DNA from: Clostridiales bacterium
Lineage (GTDB): Bacteria > Bacillota_A > Clostridia > Saccharofermentanales > Saccharofermentanaceae
Length of the DNA: 10,893 nucleotides
Assembly: GCA_024695545.1 (NCBI GenBank)
Contig: JAILHZ010000193.1
Coordinates: 1 to 10,893 of the forward strand
Reading direction: 5' to 3'
Numbering within the stretch: the first letter of the stretch is position 1; each line of letters starts with the position of its first letter. Of the stretch, positions 1-6,028 are shown piece by piece. The position numbers were made by a program, and so were the translations under genes. Below the pieces are notes generated by a model. That model was not told the DNA's origin. It searched no databases and was given only the letters and a program-made list of their open reading frames with translations.

Positions 1-170
1 TATTCTTCAGGAGATTCTTCCACTAACTCAGCATCTTCTAACGGTACTTCGTCTATCATATCGGAAGCGACGTCTGCCGCCTTATTCAAATCAACCAGAG
101 TGGCACCACATCGTCCGCACACTTCGGACGTTCCGAGGATCCTCTGCCCGCAATCAGGACAAATCTTCAT
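1..170 (-). CDS. Zinc-ribbon protein, N-terminal part (cut by window edge)
   Basis: The first 56 residues are visible and the rest lies beyond the left edge. The N-terminus carries two CxxC knuckles (C4/C7 and C18/C21, with glycine after each pair), the pattern of a small zinc-ribbon that binds one zinc structurally. It is followed by an acidic stretch rich in Glu and Asp (about residues 29-56). The start is supported by a GAGGGGAG ribosome binding site at 180-187, nine bases upstream of the ATG, and by a promoter further upstream. Such ribbons head many unrelated Firmicutes proteins, often membrane or stress proteins, so no function can be given from this fragment. Confidence 0.75.
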   Translation of the reverse strand, partial: MKICPDCGQRILGTSEVCGRCGATLVDLNKAADVASDMIDEVPLEDAELVEESPEE

Positions 171-212
171 ATCTGCATACTCCCCTCATGATATAAAACA
201 TATCTAACCATT

Positions 213-241
213 ATTATCCCCTATATAGACTATCAATTCAA
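213..241 (-). promoter_or_regulatory. Probable sigma-A promoter of the zinc-ribbon gene
   Basis: On the minus strand TTGAAT (236-241) and GATAAT (213-218) are separated by 17 bases, matching the sigma-A consensus at 4/6 and 5/6 positions. A transcript starting near 206 would have a leader of about 36 bases before the ATG at 170. The region 242-303 holds a T-rich run on the minus strand but no convincing GC-rich hairpin, so I see no clear terminator for the metal operon that ends at 304. Confidence 0.5.
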
Positions 242-303
242 GTAAAAAAACAAATTGGGGCTTTACACTGAAAACAGGGAAATGCAGTAAATCCTGACTG
301 TGC

Positions 304-912
304 CTACATCATCTGCGCTTCCCGAAGGATCAGATACATAGCATTTCCTTCCTCATAAGTATCAAAAGTCCCGACAACGGTGATCTCCGTACCTTCTTCG
401 GGATAGTCATCCGGATACTTGTGATCCCCTTTAAGATCAAACTCGATCCCCTGTGAGCAGCAGGCGGTCGCATCCTTAATGATGCACGCGAAATAGTACT
501 TATCAGTGCTTTCATCGTGGAACATGGCAAAGCTGCCCTTCATCTTGACGGTCTTCCCTCTATAGCGGTCGGGCTCGTAGACCATGCCGAGGACTTCAGC
601 GTAAACAGTGGTGGATGACATCACGGAAAGATCGATATCGATGCCGTCCTTATTTGCGGTCTGCGAAGACGCGGATGTCTCCGTTTTTTCCGTGGAAGGA
701 GTCTCGGAGGGAACCGTTTCGATCGTAGTTGCTGATGATTTTTCGGCGTTTGATGCATCCTGCGCCGACTGAAGAAGATCTGCAACACCGGTCGTGCCGT
801 TCGTTCTCGTTCTGACATTCTGCTTTGAGCAGCCTGCTGAGATCGAGAGTACAAGGATCAGGCTCAGTGGAAGCACCCTTCTTCTGTTCTGTTTTTCCGG
901 TCTTTTCGTCAT
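304..912 (-). CDS. Zinc-operon lipoprotein with C-terminal Cys-Cys domain (YcgQ/DUF1980-like)
   Basis: Predicted lipoprotein of 202 residues. It starts with a basic segment and hydrophobic stretch (residues 11-27) ending in a lipobox-like SAGC, with C28 as the lipidated cysteine. A Ser/Thr/Glu-rich linker (about 50-88) leads to a compact C-terminal domain (about 98-200). Its pattern of GKTVKMKGSF, then IKDATACCSQG (C143, C151, C152), then EGTEITVVGTF recalls the OB-fold-like tail of the YcgQ/DUF1980 family (TIGR03943), which is often found near zinc genes; I make this comparison from memory. The ATG at 912 is chosen because AGGAGG sits eight bases upstream and the lipobox then falls at the usual place; starts further upstream would run inside the permease gene. 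The gene begins one base after the permease stop, so translation is probably coupled. Inference: a surface accessory to metal uptake, perhaps binding zinc through the Cys-Cys pair. Confidence 0.8.
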   Translation of the reverse strand: MTKRPEKQNRRRVLPLSLILVLSISAGCSKQNVRTRTNGTTGVADLLQSAQDASNAEKSSATTIETVPSETPSTEKTETSASSQTANKDGIDIDLSVMSSTTVYAEVLGMVYEPDRYRGKTVKMKGSFAMFHDESTDKYYFACIIKDATACCSQGIEFDLKGDHKYPDDYPEEGTEITVVGTFDTYEEGNAMYLILREAQMM

Positions 913-913
913 A

Positions 914-1753
914 TCAGTTCCCTCCTTTAACGGCACCGATGATATAGCAGATGATGAATGCGACGACGTCGGTCGCAACGATAGTCGAGCCGACGGGCGT
1001 TCCCGTAAGGATCGAGATAATGATCCCCGAAAATGCGCAGAATACAGAAAGGATCGCAGAAAATATCGTGACGCTCTTAAAGCTTCTGAAGATCCGCATC
1101 GAGGAGATTGCAGGAAAGATGACGAGCGCAGAAATAAGAAGCGATCCGACAAGATTCATGGCAAGAACAATAATTACCGCGATCACGACCGCGAGGAGAA
1201 GATTGTATCTTCCCGCCTTCGTCCCTGTCGCCACGGCGAAATCTTCGTCAAAAGTAACGGCGAATATCTTGTGGTAGAAAAGAATGAATATCGTGACGAC
1301 AAGGACAGCTAAGATGGCACAGAGCCAGACGATTTGCGGTTTTAAAGTCAGGATCGAAGCCGCACCGAAGAGCGTCGTACAGACATCTCCCGAAAGATTC
1401 GATGACGTGGAAAACACGCTCATAAGAAGATAGCCGAAAGCAAGCGCGGCGACGGAGATCATGGCGATGGCCGCGTCTCCCTTGATTTTCACTTTCCGCC
1501 CTCCGGAAAGAAGAAGGATTGCACTTCCGACCGTCACGGGAAGAATAACGAGCATGTTGTTTGACACACCGGCGACACCCGCTACACACATCGCGCCGAA
1601 CGCGACGTGCGAGAGTCCGTCACCGATATAGGAGAAACGCTTCAGCACGAGCGTGACACCGAGAAGCGATGAGCACAGAGCAATCAGAACACTTACGATC
1701 AGGGCACGCTGGACGAATGGATAAGAAAGATACATCGAGAGTTTATCGATCAT
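914..1753 (-). CDS. znuB: Zinc/manganese ABC transporter permease, ZnuB type
   Basis: Integral membrane subunit (279 residues, the usual family length) of a cluster-9 metal ABC importer. It is expected to form the channel as a dimer on top of the ATPase. About eight hydrophobic segments are visible, from residues 17-36 to the final one near 258-275. Family landmarks are GDGLSHVAFG (45-54), equivalent to the conserved SxxLSHxxxxG stretch; SALVIFPAISS (208-218), equivalent to the LLxxPA motif; and a C-terminal GTPVGSTIV. The start ATG overlaps the ATPase stop by four bases (ATGA, 1750-1753), typical of translational coupling. Zinc rather than manganese is inferred from the His-rich binding protein and the Fur/Zur-like operator; the permease alone does not settle the metal. 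Confidence 0.9.
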   Translation of the reverse strand: MIDKLSMYLSYPFVQRALIVSVLIALCSSLLGVTLVLKRFSYIGDGLSHVAFGAMCVAGVAGVSNNMLVILPVTVGSAILLLSGGRKVKIKGDAAIAMISVAALAFGYLLMSVFSTSSNLSGDVCTTLFGAASILTLKPQIVWLCAILAVLVVTIFILFYHKIFAVTFDEDFAVATGTKAGRYNLLLAVVIAVIIVLAMNLVGSLLISALVIFPAISSMRIFRSFKSVTIFSAILSVFCAFSGIIISILTGTPVGSTIVATDVVAFIICYIIGAVKGGN

Positions 1754-2463
1754 GCGGGAGTCCCTCCCTTCTGTGCTGCAAGGAAGAATCTTCCTTCCTC
1801 GCTTTTCAGATACTCTTCCTTCGTTCCAAAGAAAAGATGTTCTCCGATGTGGAGGATGTGCGTACCGTAACGAAGCGCGGCAGGGATATCGTGGGAGATC
1901 ATGATGATTGCGATCCCGCTCTTCTGCAGGTTCTCGATCAGGTCATACATTTCGGAAGCGCCCTTCGGATCCAGTCCGCTGACCGGTTCATCGAGAAGAA
2001 GGATCTTTCTTGTCGCACAGAGTGCCCGGGCAAGAAGCACTCTCTGCTTCTGTCCCCCGGACAGCTGGCGGAAGCACTTCTTCCGAAGATGCTCGATCCC
2101 CATGCGGCGCATATTTTCATTGGCCAGTGATTTTTCAACAGGACGGTAGAAAGGACGAAGGCCCAGGCGGCCCTGGCATCCGGAGAGAACGATCTCTTCT
2201 ACGGATGCCGGAAAATCCTTCTGAATCAGAGTCTGCTGGGGAAGATAGCCGATCTCGTTTTCCATTAAGCCTTCGCCGGGGAGGATGCAGCCGGATAGCG
2301 GTGCCTGAAGATGCAGAAGCGTCTTCATGAGCGTTGTCTTTCCCGATCCGTTCTCACCGACGATAAAGAGATAATCGCCGGAACAAACTTCAAAATTCAC
2401 TCCCTCGACAATGGCCTGTCCATCGTATCCGAGAGATAGATCTTTCACTTGCAAAAGTGGCAT
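1750..2463 (-). CDS. znuC: Zinc/manganese ABC transporter ATPase, ZnuC type
   Basis: Cytoplasmic ATP-hydrolysing subunit (237 residues) that powers the metal importer. All ABC motifs are intact: Walker A GENGSGKT (36-43), Q-loop in YLPQQ (73-77), signature LSGGQ (134-138), Walker B ILLLDEP (154-160), D-loop SGLD (162-165) and switch His191. The sequence aligns by eye with ZnuC/AdcC/MntB ATPases. The start at 2463 has a GGAGGTG ribosome binding site a few bases upstream. The gene follows the binding-protein gene after 25 bases and overlaps the permease gene by four bases, so the three form one transcription unit. Confidence 0.92.
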   Translation of the reverse strand: MPLLQVKDLSLGYDGQAIVEGVNFEVCSGDYLFIVGENGSGKTTLMKTLLHLQAPLSGCILPGEGLMENEIGYLPQQTLIQKDFPASVEEIVLSGCQGRLGLRPFYRPVEKSLANENMRRMGIEHLRKKCFRQLSGGQKQRVLLARALCATRKILLLDEPVSGLDPKGASEMYDLIENLQKSGIAIIMISHDIPAALRYGTHILHIGEHLFFGTKEEYLKSEEGRFFLAAQKGGTPA

Positions 2464-2488
2464 AGCCGCACCTCCCCTTTTTCGGAAA

Positions 2489-3523
2489 TTACTTCAAGGC
2501 TTCTTTCAGCACGTCAAGATTCTTCTCCATGATGGAAAGATAGGTCGTGCCGTTCTTTACGTCCTTCGATGTGATGGACTGCATGGAATCCATCGTAAGG
2601 ATGCTCTGGTCTTTCGAGCTTGTGTTCTCTTTGATCGTCTCAGCGATCTTGTGGTTCGGGCCTTCGATCGTCATGACAGCTTTAAGATTAAGTTCATCTA
2701 CTTTCTTCGAAAGAAAAGCAATCGTCTCAAAGCTTGCCTCCGACTCTGCGGAGCAGCCGACAAATGCCGCGTAGTAAGAAAGTCCGTAGTCATCGACAAG
2801 ATAACGGAACGGGAAACGGTCACCGAAAAGAAGTGTTTTTACAGATGCGGCGCCGACTGCTTCCTGATACTTCTTATCGAGATCCAGAAGTTTCTTCTTA
2901 TAATCTTCCGCGTTCTTCTTAAAGGTATCCGCGTGGTCCTTATCGACCTGGGCAAGCTTATTTCCGATCGTTTCTACAAGTGAGGAGGCACTCTTTAAAG
3001 AAAGCCATACATGTTCGTCGTATTCCGGCTCCTCTTCGTCGTGCTCATGTTCGTGATCGTGGTCCTCGTCATGTTCATCGTGATCATGATCTTCATCACC
3101 GTGGTCGTGATCATGCTCTTCACCCTGCATGCCTTCAACCATTTCCTCTTCTTTGACCTGATCGCCGAGAGAATCAAGAAGATTGATGACCGCCATATCC
3201 TTATTCGTCGCCTGGTCGAGGACATCCTCGACCCACTCATCCGACTCGCCGCCGACATAGATGAAAAGGTCGCATTCGGAGATCTTCAGAATATCGTCTG
3301 CTGTCGGCTGGTAACTGTGAAGGTCAACGCCGTTATCGAGAAGCAGAGTGACATCCGCATTCTCCTTTTCATCGCCGAGCACATTCATGACCCAGTCATA
3401 TTCAGGAAAGATCGTGGTTACGATCTTCAGTTTTTTATCGCTGTTTTTCTTGGATTTTGAGCAGGCCGGAAGACACATAGCCGATGCGACCAGCACTGCG
3501 AGAATAGAAAGATGCTTTTTCAT
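2489..3523 (-). CDS. znuA: Zinc-binding lipoprotein of ABC importer, ZnuA/AdcA type, with His-rich loop
   Basis: Extracellular metal-binding lipoprotein (344 residues) that hands metal to the permease. The signal peptide ends in a lipobox LPAC, with C21 as the lipidated residue. The mature part is a cluster A-I fold: metal-ligand motif DLHSYQPT (H69), then a low-complexity acidic loop (137-161) with 10 histidines in HD/HE repeats, then DEHVWLS (H171). Where most ZnuA/AdcA proteins have a third ligand in an HxAFxY motif, this protein reads FGDRFPFRYL (233-242), so D235 stands near that place; H291 in the GPNHKIAE segment is another possible ligand. The His-rich loop strongly favours zinc over manganese. 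The start is supported by GGAGGTG about eight bases upstream of the ATG. A hairpin in the 99-base gap to the gene before it may set its expression level. Confidence 0.92.
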   Translation of the reverse strand: MKKHLSILAVLVASAMCLPACSKSKKNSDKKLKIVTTIFPEYDWVMNVLGDEKENADVTLLLDNGVDLHSYQPTADDILKISECDLFIYVGGESDEWVEDVLDQATNKDMAVINLLDSLGDQVKEEEMVEGMQGEEHDHDHGDEDHDHDEHDEDHDHEHEHDEEEPEYDEHVWLSLKSASSLVETIGNKLAQVDKDHADTFKKNAEDYKKKLLDLDKKYQEAVGAASVKTLLFGDRFPFRYLVDDYGLSYYAAFVGCSAESEASFETIAFLSKKVDELNLKAVMTIEGPNHKIAETIKENTSSKDQSILTMDSMQSITSKDVKNGTTYLSIMEKNLDVLKEALK

Positions 3524-3572
3524 AAAACATCCACCTCCGTGTGTTTTTATGTTTTTGAAAACGTGAAAACAG

Positions 3573-3609
3573 AAGGCAGACCTATGCCCGACGGGTATGG
3601 TTCTGCCTT
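3573..3609 (-). promoter_or_regulatory. Intercistronic hairpin before znuA
   Basis: In the minus-strand RNA AAGGCAGA (3602-3609) pairs perfectly with TCTGCCTT (3573-3580). An inner CC/GG pair and a CCC/GGG pair follow around a small internal loop. After the hairpin comes a short broken T run (CTGTTTTCACG). It could be a leaky terminator or an RNA processing or stability element that makes znuA levels differ from the first gene. I found no second promoter between it and znuA. Confidence 0.5.
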
Positions 3610-3622
3610 TGGAAGATGGATA

Positions 3623-3934
3623 TCAATTATTCAGCCGGACTTTTTCAGTTACAGGGGTCTCCGATGAAGTAAACACCGGAACAAGATGCAGGGTAAGACA
3701 TAAAAAGAGAACCGGAAGGATCGCGGAAACAAGCGTCTTTCTGCTTTCTTTAAATACGCGGATAACAGCTTCGCACTGCTTAATGATCGAGCAGACCGGA
3801 CAATCGTGACCGTCGCATTCATGGCCGGATTCAAGGGCGATATAGAAGCTGGAGAACAGAAGAACAAACAGCACCATGATCCCGAGGATACCGGCGAGCA
3901 CTCTTCTTGACTTGGAACTTTCTGAAACGCGCAC
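3623..3934 (-). CDS. Small two-helix membrane protein with His/Cys motif, first gene of the zinc operon
   Basis: Predicted 103-residue membrane protein of unknown function. Two hydrophobic helices (about 12-33 and 67-88) flank a short loop holding HECDGHDCPVC (38-48) and C54, that is H38, C40, H43, C45 and C48, a dense set of possible zinc ligands. With two helices and a basic N-terminus (KSRR) this loop is predicted to lie outside the cytoplasm. The start is a GTG at 3934, chosen because AGGAAG lies about nine bases upstream and the promoter gives a leader of about 30 bases; there is no ATG before the first helix. As first gene after the Fur/Zur-type operator it should be made when metal is scarce. 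I recall similar small proteins near clostridial zinc importers but know no assigned name. Role as metal sensor, chaperone or transporter partner is inference. Confidence 0.8.
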   Translation of the reverse strand: MRVSESSKSRRVLAGILGIMVLFVLLFSSFYIALESGHECDGHDCPVCSIIKQCEAVIRVFKESRKTLVSAILPVLFLCLTLHLVPVFTSSETPVTEKVRLNN

Positions 3935-3971
3935 TTTTTCTTACTTCCTGCCTTTTTCTTAAAACGTGGAA

Positions 3972-4000
3972 ATTATAGCACACCCTTATTTTCAAAACAA
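3972..4000 (-). promoter_or_regulatory. Promoter of the zinc-uptake operon
   Basis: On the minus strand TTGTTT (3995-4000) is followed after 17 bases by a perfect TATAAT (3972-3977), preceded by TGC to make an extended -10 (TGCTATAAT). The predicted start point near 3965 lies about 30 bases before the GTG of the first gene. The inverted repeat of the likely operator ends one base upstream of the -35 box. Confidence 0.8.
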
Positions 4001-4001
4001 G

Positions 4002-4024
4002 TAATTGCGAATGATTCGCAATTA
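4002..4024. promoter_or_regulatory. Fur/Zur-type operator: perfect 11-1-11 inverted repeat
   Basis: TAATTGCGAAT (4002-4012) and ATTCGCAATTA (4014-4024) are exact reverse complements around a single G at 4013. This 7-1-7-like core with AT-rich flanks is the layout of Fur, Zur and PerR boxes. It sits one base upstream of the -35 box of the zinc operon, so a bound dimer could block RNA polymerase. Zur is the best guess because the operon encodes a zinc importer; Fur or Mur/MntR-like control cannot be excluded from the site alone. The regulator gene is not in this window. Confidence 0.82.
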
Positions 4025-4034
4025 GATTTGATCC

Positions 4035-4055
4035 GCAGCTATCTTCTTATGCTGC
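4035..4055 (-). terminator. Weak hairpin after the radical SAM gene
   Basis: Read on the minus strand, GCAGC (4051-4055) and GCTGC (4035-4039) can form a five-base-pair stem with an 11-base loop just after the radical SAM stop codon. No T run follows, so termination here is doubtful and some read-through into the zinc operon is possible. Confidence 0.2.
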
Positions 4056-4058
4056 ATT

Positions 4059-4928
4059 TCAAAGATCGAAAAGACTCATCTGGGTATACTTTTCGGGAAG
4101 TTCGTGAAGGTAGTTAAAGCAGTCTTCCGGCTTATAGAGGATATCGTTCTCTTTACAGGTCTTCCGAAGGAGCGCCATCAGGGGCTTGGCGTTCGGACTC
4201 GACAGCTCGTAGGCATTCCCGTAGTTTCTGATGTAGTTCTCTTTAACGCCCGGGAAGTGCTTGTCGAGTGCCGCATAGAAATACTCCCTGTCCCCTTCTC
4301 TTAAGGTCACGCCGATATCAAAGCAGATGATGCCCTTGACACCCACCCGGACACATTCATCGAGGATCGCTCTTACGTTTTCTTCCGTATCGTTGATAAA
4401 AGGAAGGACCGGTGTCATCCAGACAACCGCCGGGATCCCTCTCTTCTGCATCTCTTCGAGCACTTCGATACGCCGCTTCGTATTGCAGACATTCGGATCT
4501 AAGATCTTACAGAGATCGTCATCGTAGGTCGTCAGCGTCATCTGTACGACTGCCTTAGCCTTCCTGTTGATGGACTCGAGAAGATCGATGTCACGAAGGA
4601 TCCTGTCGGACTTCGTCTGTACGGCGACACCGAATCCGTGCCGGTCGATGACTTCGAGGCATTTTCTCATGAGCAGAAGTTTTTCTTCGCAGTGCATGTA
4701 CGGGTCCGACATGCTGCCGGTACCGATCATGCAGTGTTTTCTTTTCGATTTCAGGGCTCTTTCCAGAAGCTCCGGGGCATTCTGCTTGACTTCGATATCT
4801 TCAAAATCGTGGGTAAACTGGTAGCAGGTACTTCTGCTGTCGCAGTAGATGCATCCGTGCGTGCAGCCGCGGTAGATATTCATACCGTTACTTGCGGAAA
4901 GTATTCCCTTTGCATCGACAAAATGCAT
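4059..4928 (-). CDS. Radical SAM protein of the SplB-like family (COG1533), function unknown
   Basis: Predicted 289-residue radical SAM enzyme. The [4Fe-4S] motif is GCTHGCIYC (21-29), giving CX3CX2C with C22, C26 and C29, inside the longer context typical of COG1533 proteins (ASNGMNIYRGC before it, SRSTCYQ after it). These proteins are annotated as related to spore photoproduct lyase, but the cluster lies close to the N-terminus here, unlike true SplB, so DNA repair should not be assumed. The rest fits a partial TIM barrel (for instance GTGSMSDPY near residues 70-78 and VVWMTPVLPFINDTEENV further on). The ATG at 4928 is chosen over an in-frame upstream start because AAAGGAG lies about 11 bases before it and the longer form would run through the promoter. 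It appears to be a single-gene unit, divergent from the zinc-ribbon pair. Substrate unknown. Confidence 0.85.
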   Translation of the reverse strand: MHFVDAKGILSASNGMNIYRGCTHGCIYCDSRSTCYQFTHDFEDIEVKQNAPELLERALKSKRKHCMIGTGSMSDPYMHCEEKLLLMRKCLEVIDRHGFGVAVQTKSDRILRDIDLLESINRKAKAVVQMTLTTYDDDLCKILDPNVCNTKRRIEVLEEMQKRGIPAVVWMTPVLPFINDTEENVRAILDECVRVGVKGIICFDIGVTLREGDREYFYAALDKHFPGVKENYIRNYGNAYELSSPNAKPLMALLRKTCKENDILYKPEDCFNYLHELPEKYTQMSLFDL

Positions 4929-4970
4929 GTTCTCTTCTGCTCCTTTCCCCTGCAAAAGCCTGATAGTGCA

Positions 4971-4997
4971 AGTATAACACGAAATAACGCCCGTTAA
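4971..4997 (-). promoter_or_regulatory. Possible extended -10 promoter of the radical SAM gene
   Basis: On the minus strand TGTTATACT gives an extended -10 with TATACT at 4971-4976. A weak -35 (TTAACG, 4992-4997) lies 15 bases upstream. A start near 4964 gives a leader of about 36 bases. The short spacer makes this tentative. Confidence 0.45.
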
Positions 4998-5013
4998 GCA
5001 CACAACGCCTCCC

Positions 5014-5042
5014 TTGATAATCCTTCGTATAACCGATACTAT
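5014..5042 (+). promoter_or_regulatory. Promoter of the tandem zinc-ribbon genes
   Basis: TTGATA (5014-5019) and TACTAT (5037-5042) are separated by 17 bases, matching the sigma-A consensus at 5/6 and 4/6 positions. The predicted start near 5049 lies about 30 bases before the ATG at 5079. The -35 box is only 16 bases from the proposed -35 of the divergent radical SAM promoter. Confidence 0.6.
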
Positions 5043-5078
5043 TTTCTCATAGGGTTTACGGATGTGAGGTTTCAGGGC

Positions 5079-5987
5079 ATGGCACAGTTAAAGAGTTATA
5101 CTTGTTCGAAGTGCGGCGGCGCGCTGATTGTTGATAAGGATCAGGAAGTTTTCGACTGCCCGTTCTGCGGAACGAAATTTGGCTTTGATGATTTTCACGG
5201 ACAGGATGTTTTAGGTGACGGTGTAAAAGCACTCCGCCAGATGGAGTTTTCTTCTGCGAAGGAGAAGTTCGAGCGCATCTTAAAGGATGATCCTTCGAAC
5301 TTCACGGCGCTCCGCGGTCTTGTTTTCTGTGCCGGCCACATCAACTCCCCGCAGTATATCCAGCGTATCGACAAGCTCAGGAAATGCGACATCAATATGA
5401 TGCGCGAAGCAATTCCCGATGCCGCGGAAAAAGCACCGGAAAACAATAAAGCGTACTTCTCTACTCTGTCTTCGATGCTCGACCTTTACGATGAATTCAG
5501 TGAGGTTTCTAAAGAGAGCGCAGATCTTCGCAACCGGCAGTCAAGCGAAGTACAATCGCTTACGGATCTGATGGATAAGAAGGACACTGTCGCCGGCGCA
5601 ATGTCAAAGGGCACGGATAAGGCCGTCGACATGATGGGCAAGTTCAAAAACGAGACGGACGATAACACGAATATGCTTTCGATGTTTGCAGTCATCCTGG
5701 TATTCGCTGTTGCCATCATCGTCTGCATCTACTACTTAGGCCCCTTAGGATTATTCGCAGCATTCGGTATCGCTGTCCTCGCTTTCCTGATCCGCGGCGC
5801 GATCCTTGCTCTGATCGAGCATAAGAAAAAGCCCCATAGAGAGGCCTTAAAAGAAATACACAGCGATCTGTCCGAGCACAGTCAAAAAGAAATCGAACTG
5901 AGCAGGGAGTATGACGAACTCTATCTCCGGCTCAGGGATCTTGATCCGACTTTGAAGAAAGAACCGGATGCGAAAGAAAGCAAGTAA
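5079..5987 (+). CDS. Zinc-ribbon membrane protein with TPR-like segment (paralogue 1)
   Basis: Predicted 302-residue protein of unknown function. An N-terminal zinc ribbon has CSKCGG and CPFCG knuckles (C9, C12, C27, C30). A TPR-like helical segment follows (about 45-86) with the phrase ILKDDPSN and ALRGLVFCAG. A long polar helical region leads to two membrane helices (about 201-220 and 222-247), and a charged, probably coiled-coil tail (about 250-291) ends the protein. The domain order suggests a cytoplasmic ribbon/TPR head and tail held at the membrane by a helical hairpin. ATG 5079 is preferred because GTGAGG (5064-5069) makes a ribosome binding site nine bases upstream; a GTG at 5064 would add five residues. 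It is followed 41 bases later by a paralogue on the same strand, so both are probably co-transcribed. Confidence 0.82.
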   Translation: MAQLKSYTCSKCGGALIVDKDQEVFDCPFCGTKFGFDDFHGQDVLGDGVKALRQMEFSSAKEKFERILKDDPSNFTALRGLVFCAGHINSPQYIQRIDKLRKCDINMMREAIPDAAEKAPENNKAYFSTLSSMLDLYDEFSEVSKESADLRNRQSSEVQSLTDLMDKKDTVAGAMSKGTDKAVDMMGKFKNETDDNTNMLSMFAVILVFAVAIIVCIYYLGPLGLFAAFGIAVLAFLIRGAILALIEHKKKPHREALKEIHSDLSEHSQKEIELSREYDELYLRLRDLDPTLKKEPDAKESK

Positions 5988-6028
5988 GAATGTTCTCACT
6001 TCTGCACGGGAATATGGAGGAAACCGGA

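Noticed and set aside
242..303. A terminator for the zinc operon
   Set aside because: There is a T run on the minus strand but only four- or five-base stems, too weak to call.
913..1152. An 80-residue N-terminal extension of the Cys-Cys lipoprotein
   Set aside because: It would lie wholly inside the permease gene in another frame and would bury the signal peptide. The ATG at 912 has a strong ribosome binding site.
3067..3115. Short repeated CAT/GTC-like units that might suggest a DNA repeat
   Set aside because: They encode the HD/HE repeats of the ZnuA metal-binding loop in frame. No direct repeat array with spacers is present.
3011..3460. Plus-strand open frame encoding a very hydrophobic Val/Ile/Phe-rich stretch
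   Set aside because: It is the complement of the His/Asp-rich loop codons of znuA, which automatically read as hydrophobic residues. It is a shadow and not a membrane protein.
4059..4928. Calling the radical SAM protein a spore photoproduct lyase
   Set aside because: The iron-sulfur motif is near residue 22 and the sequence fits the wider COG1533 group. Nothing specific to SplB was seen.
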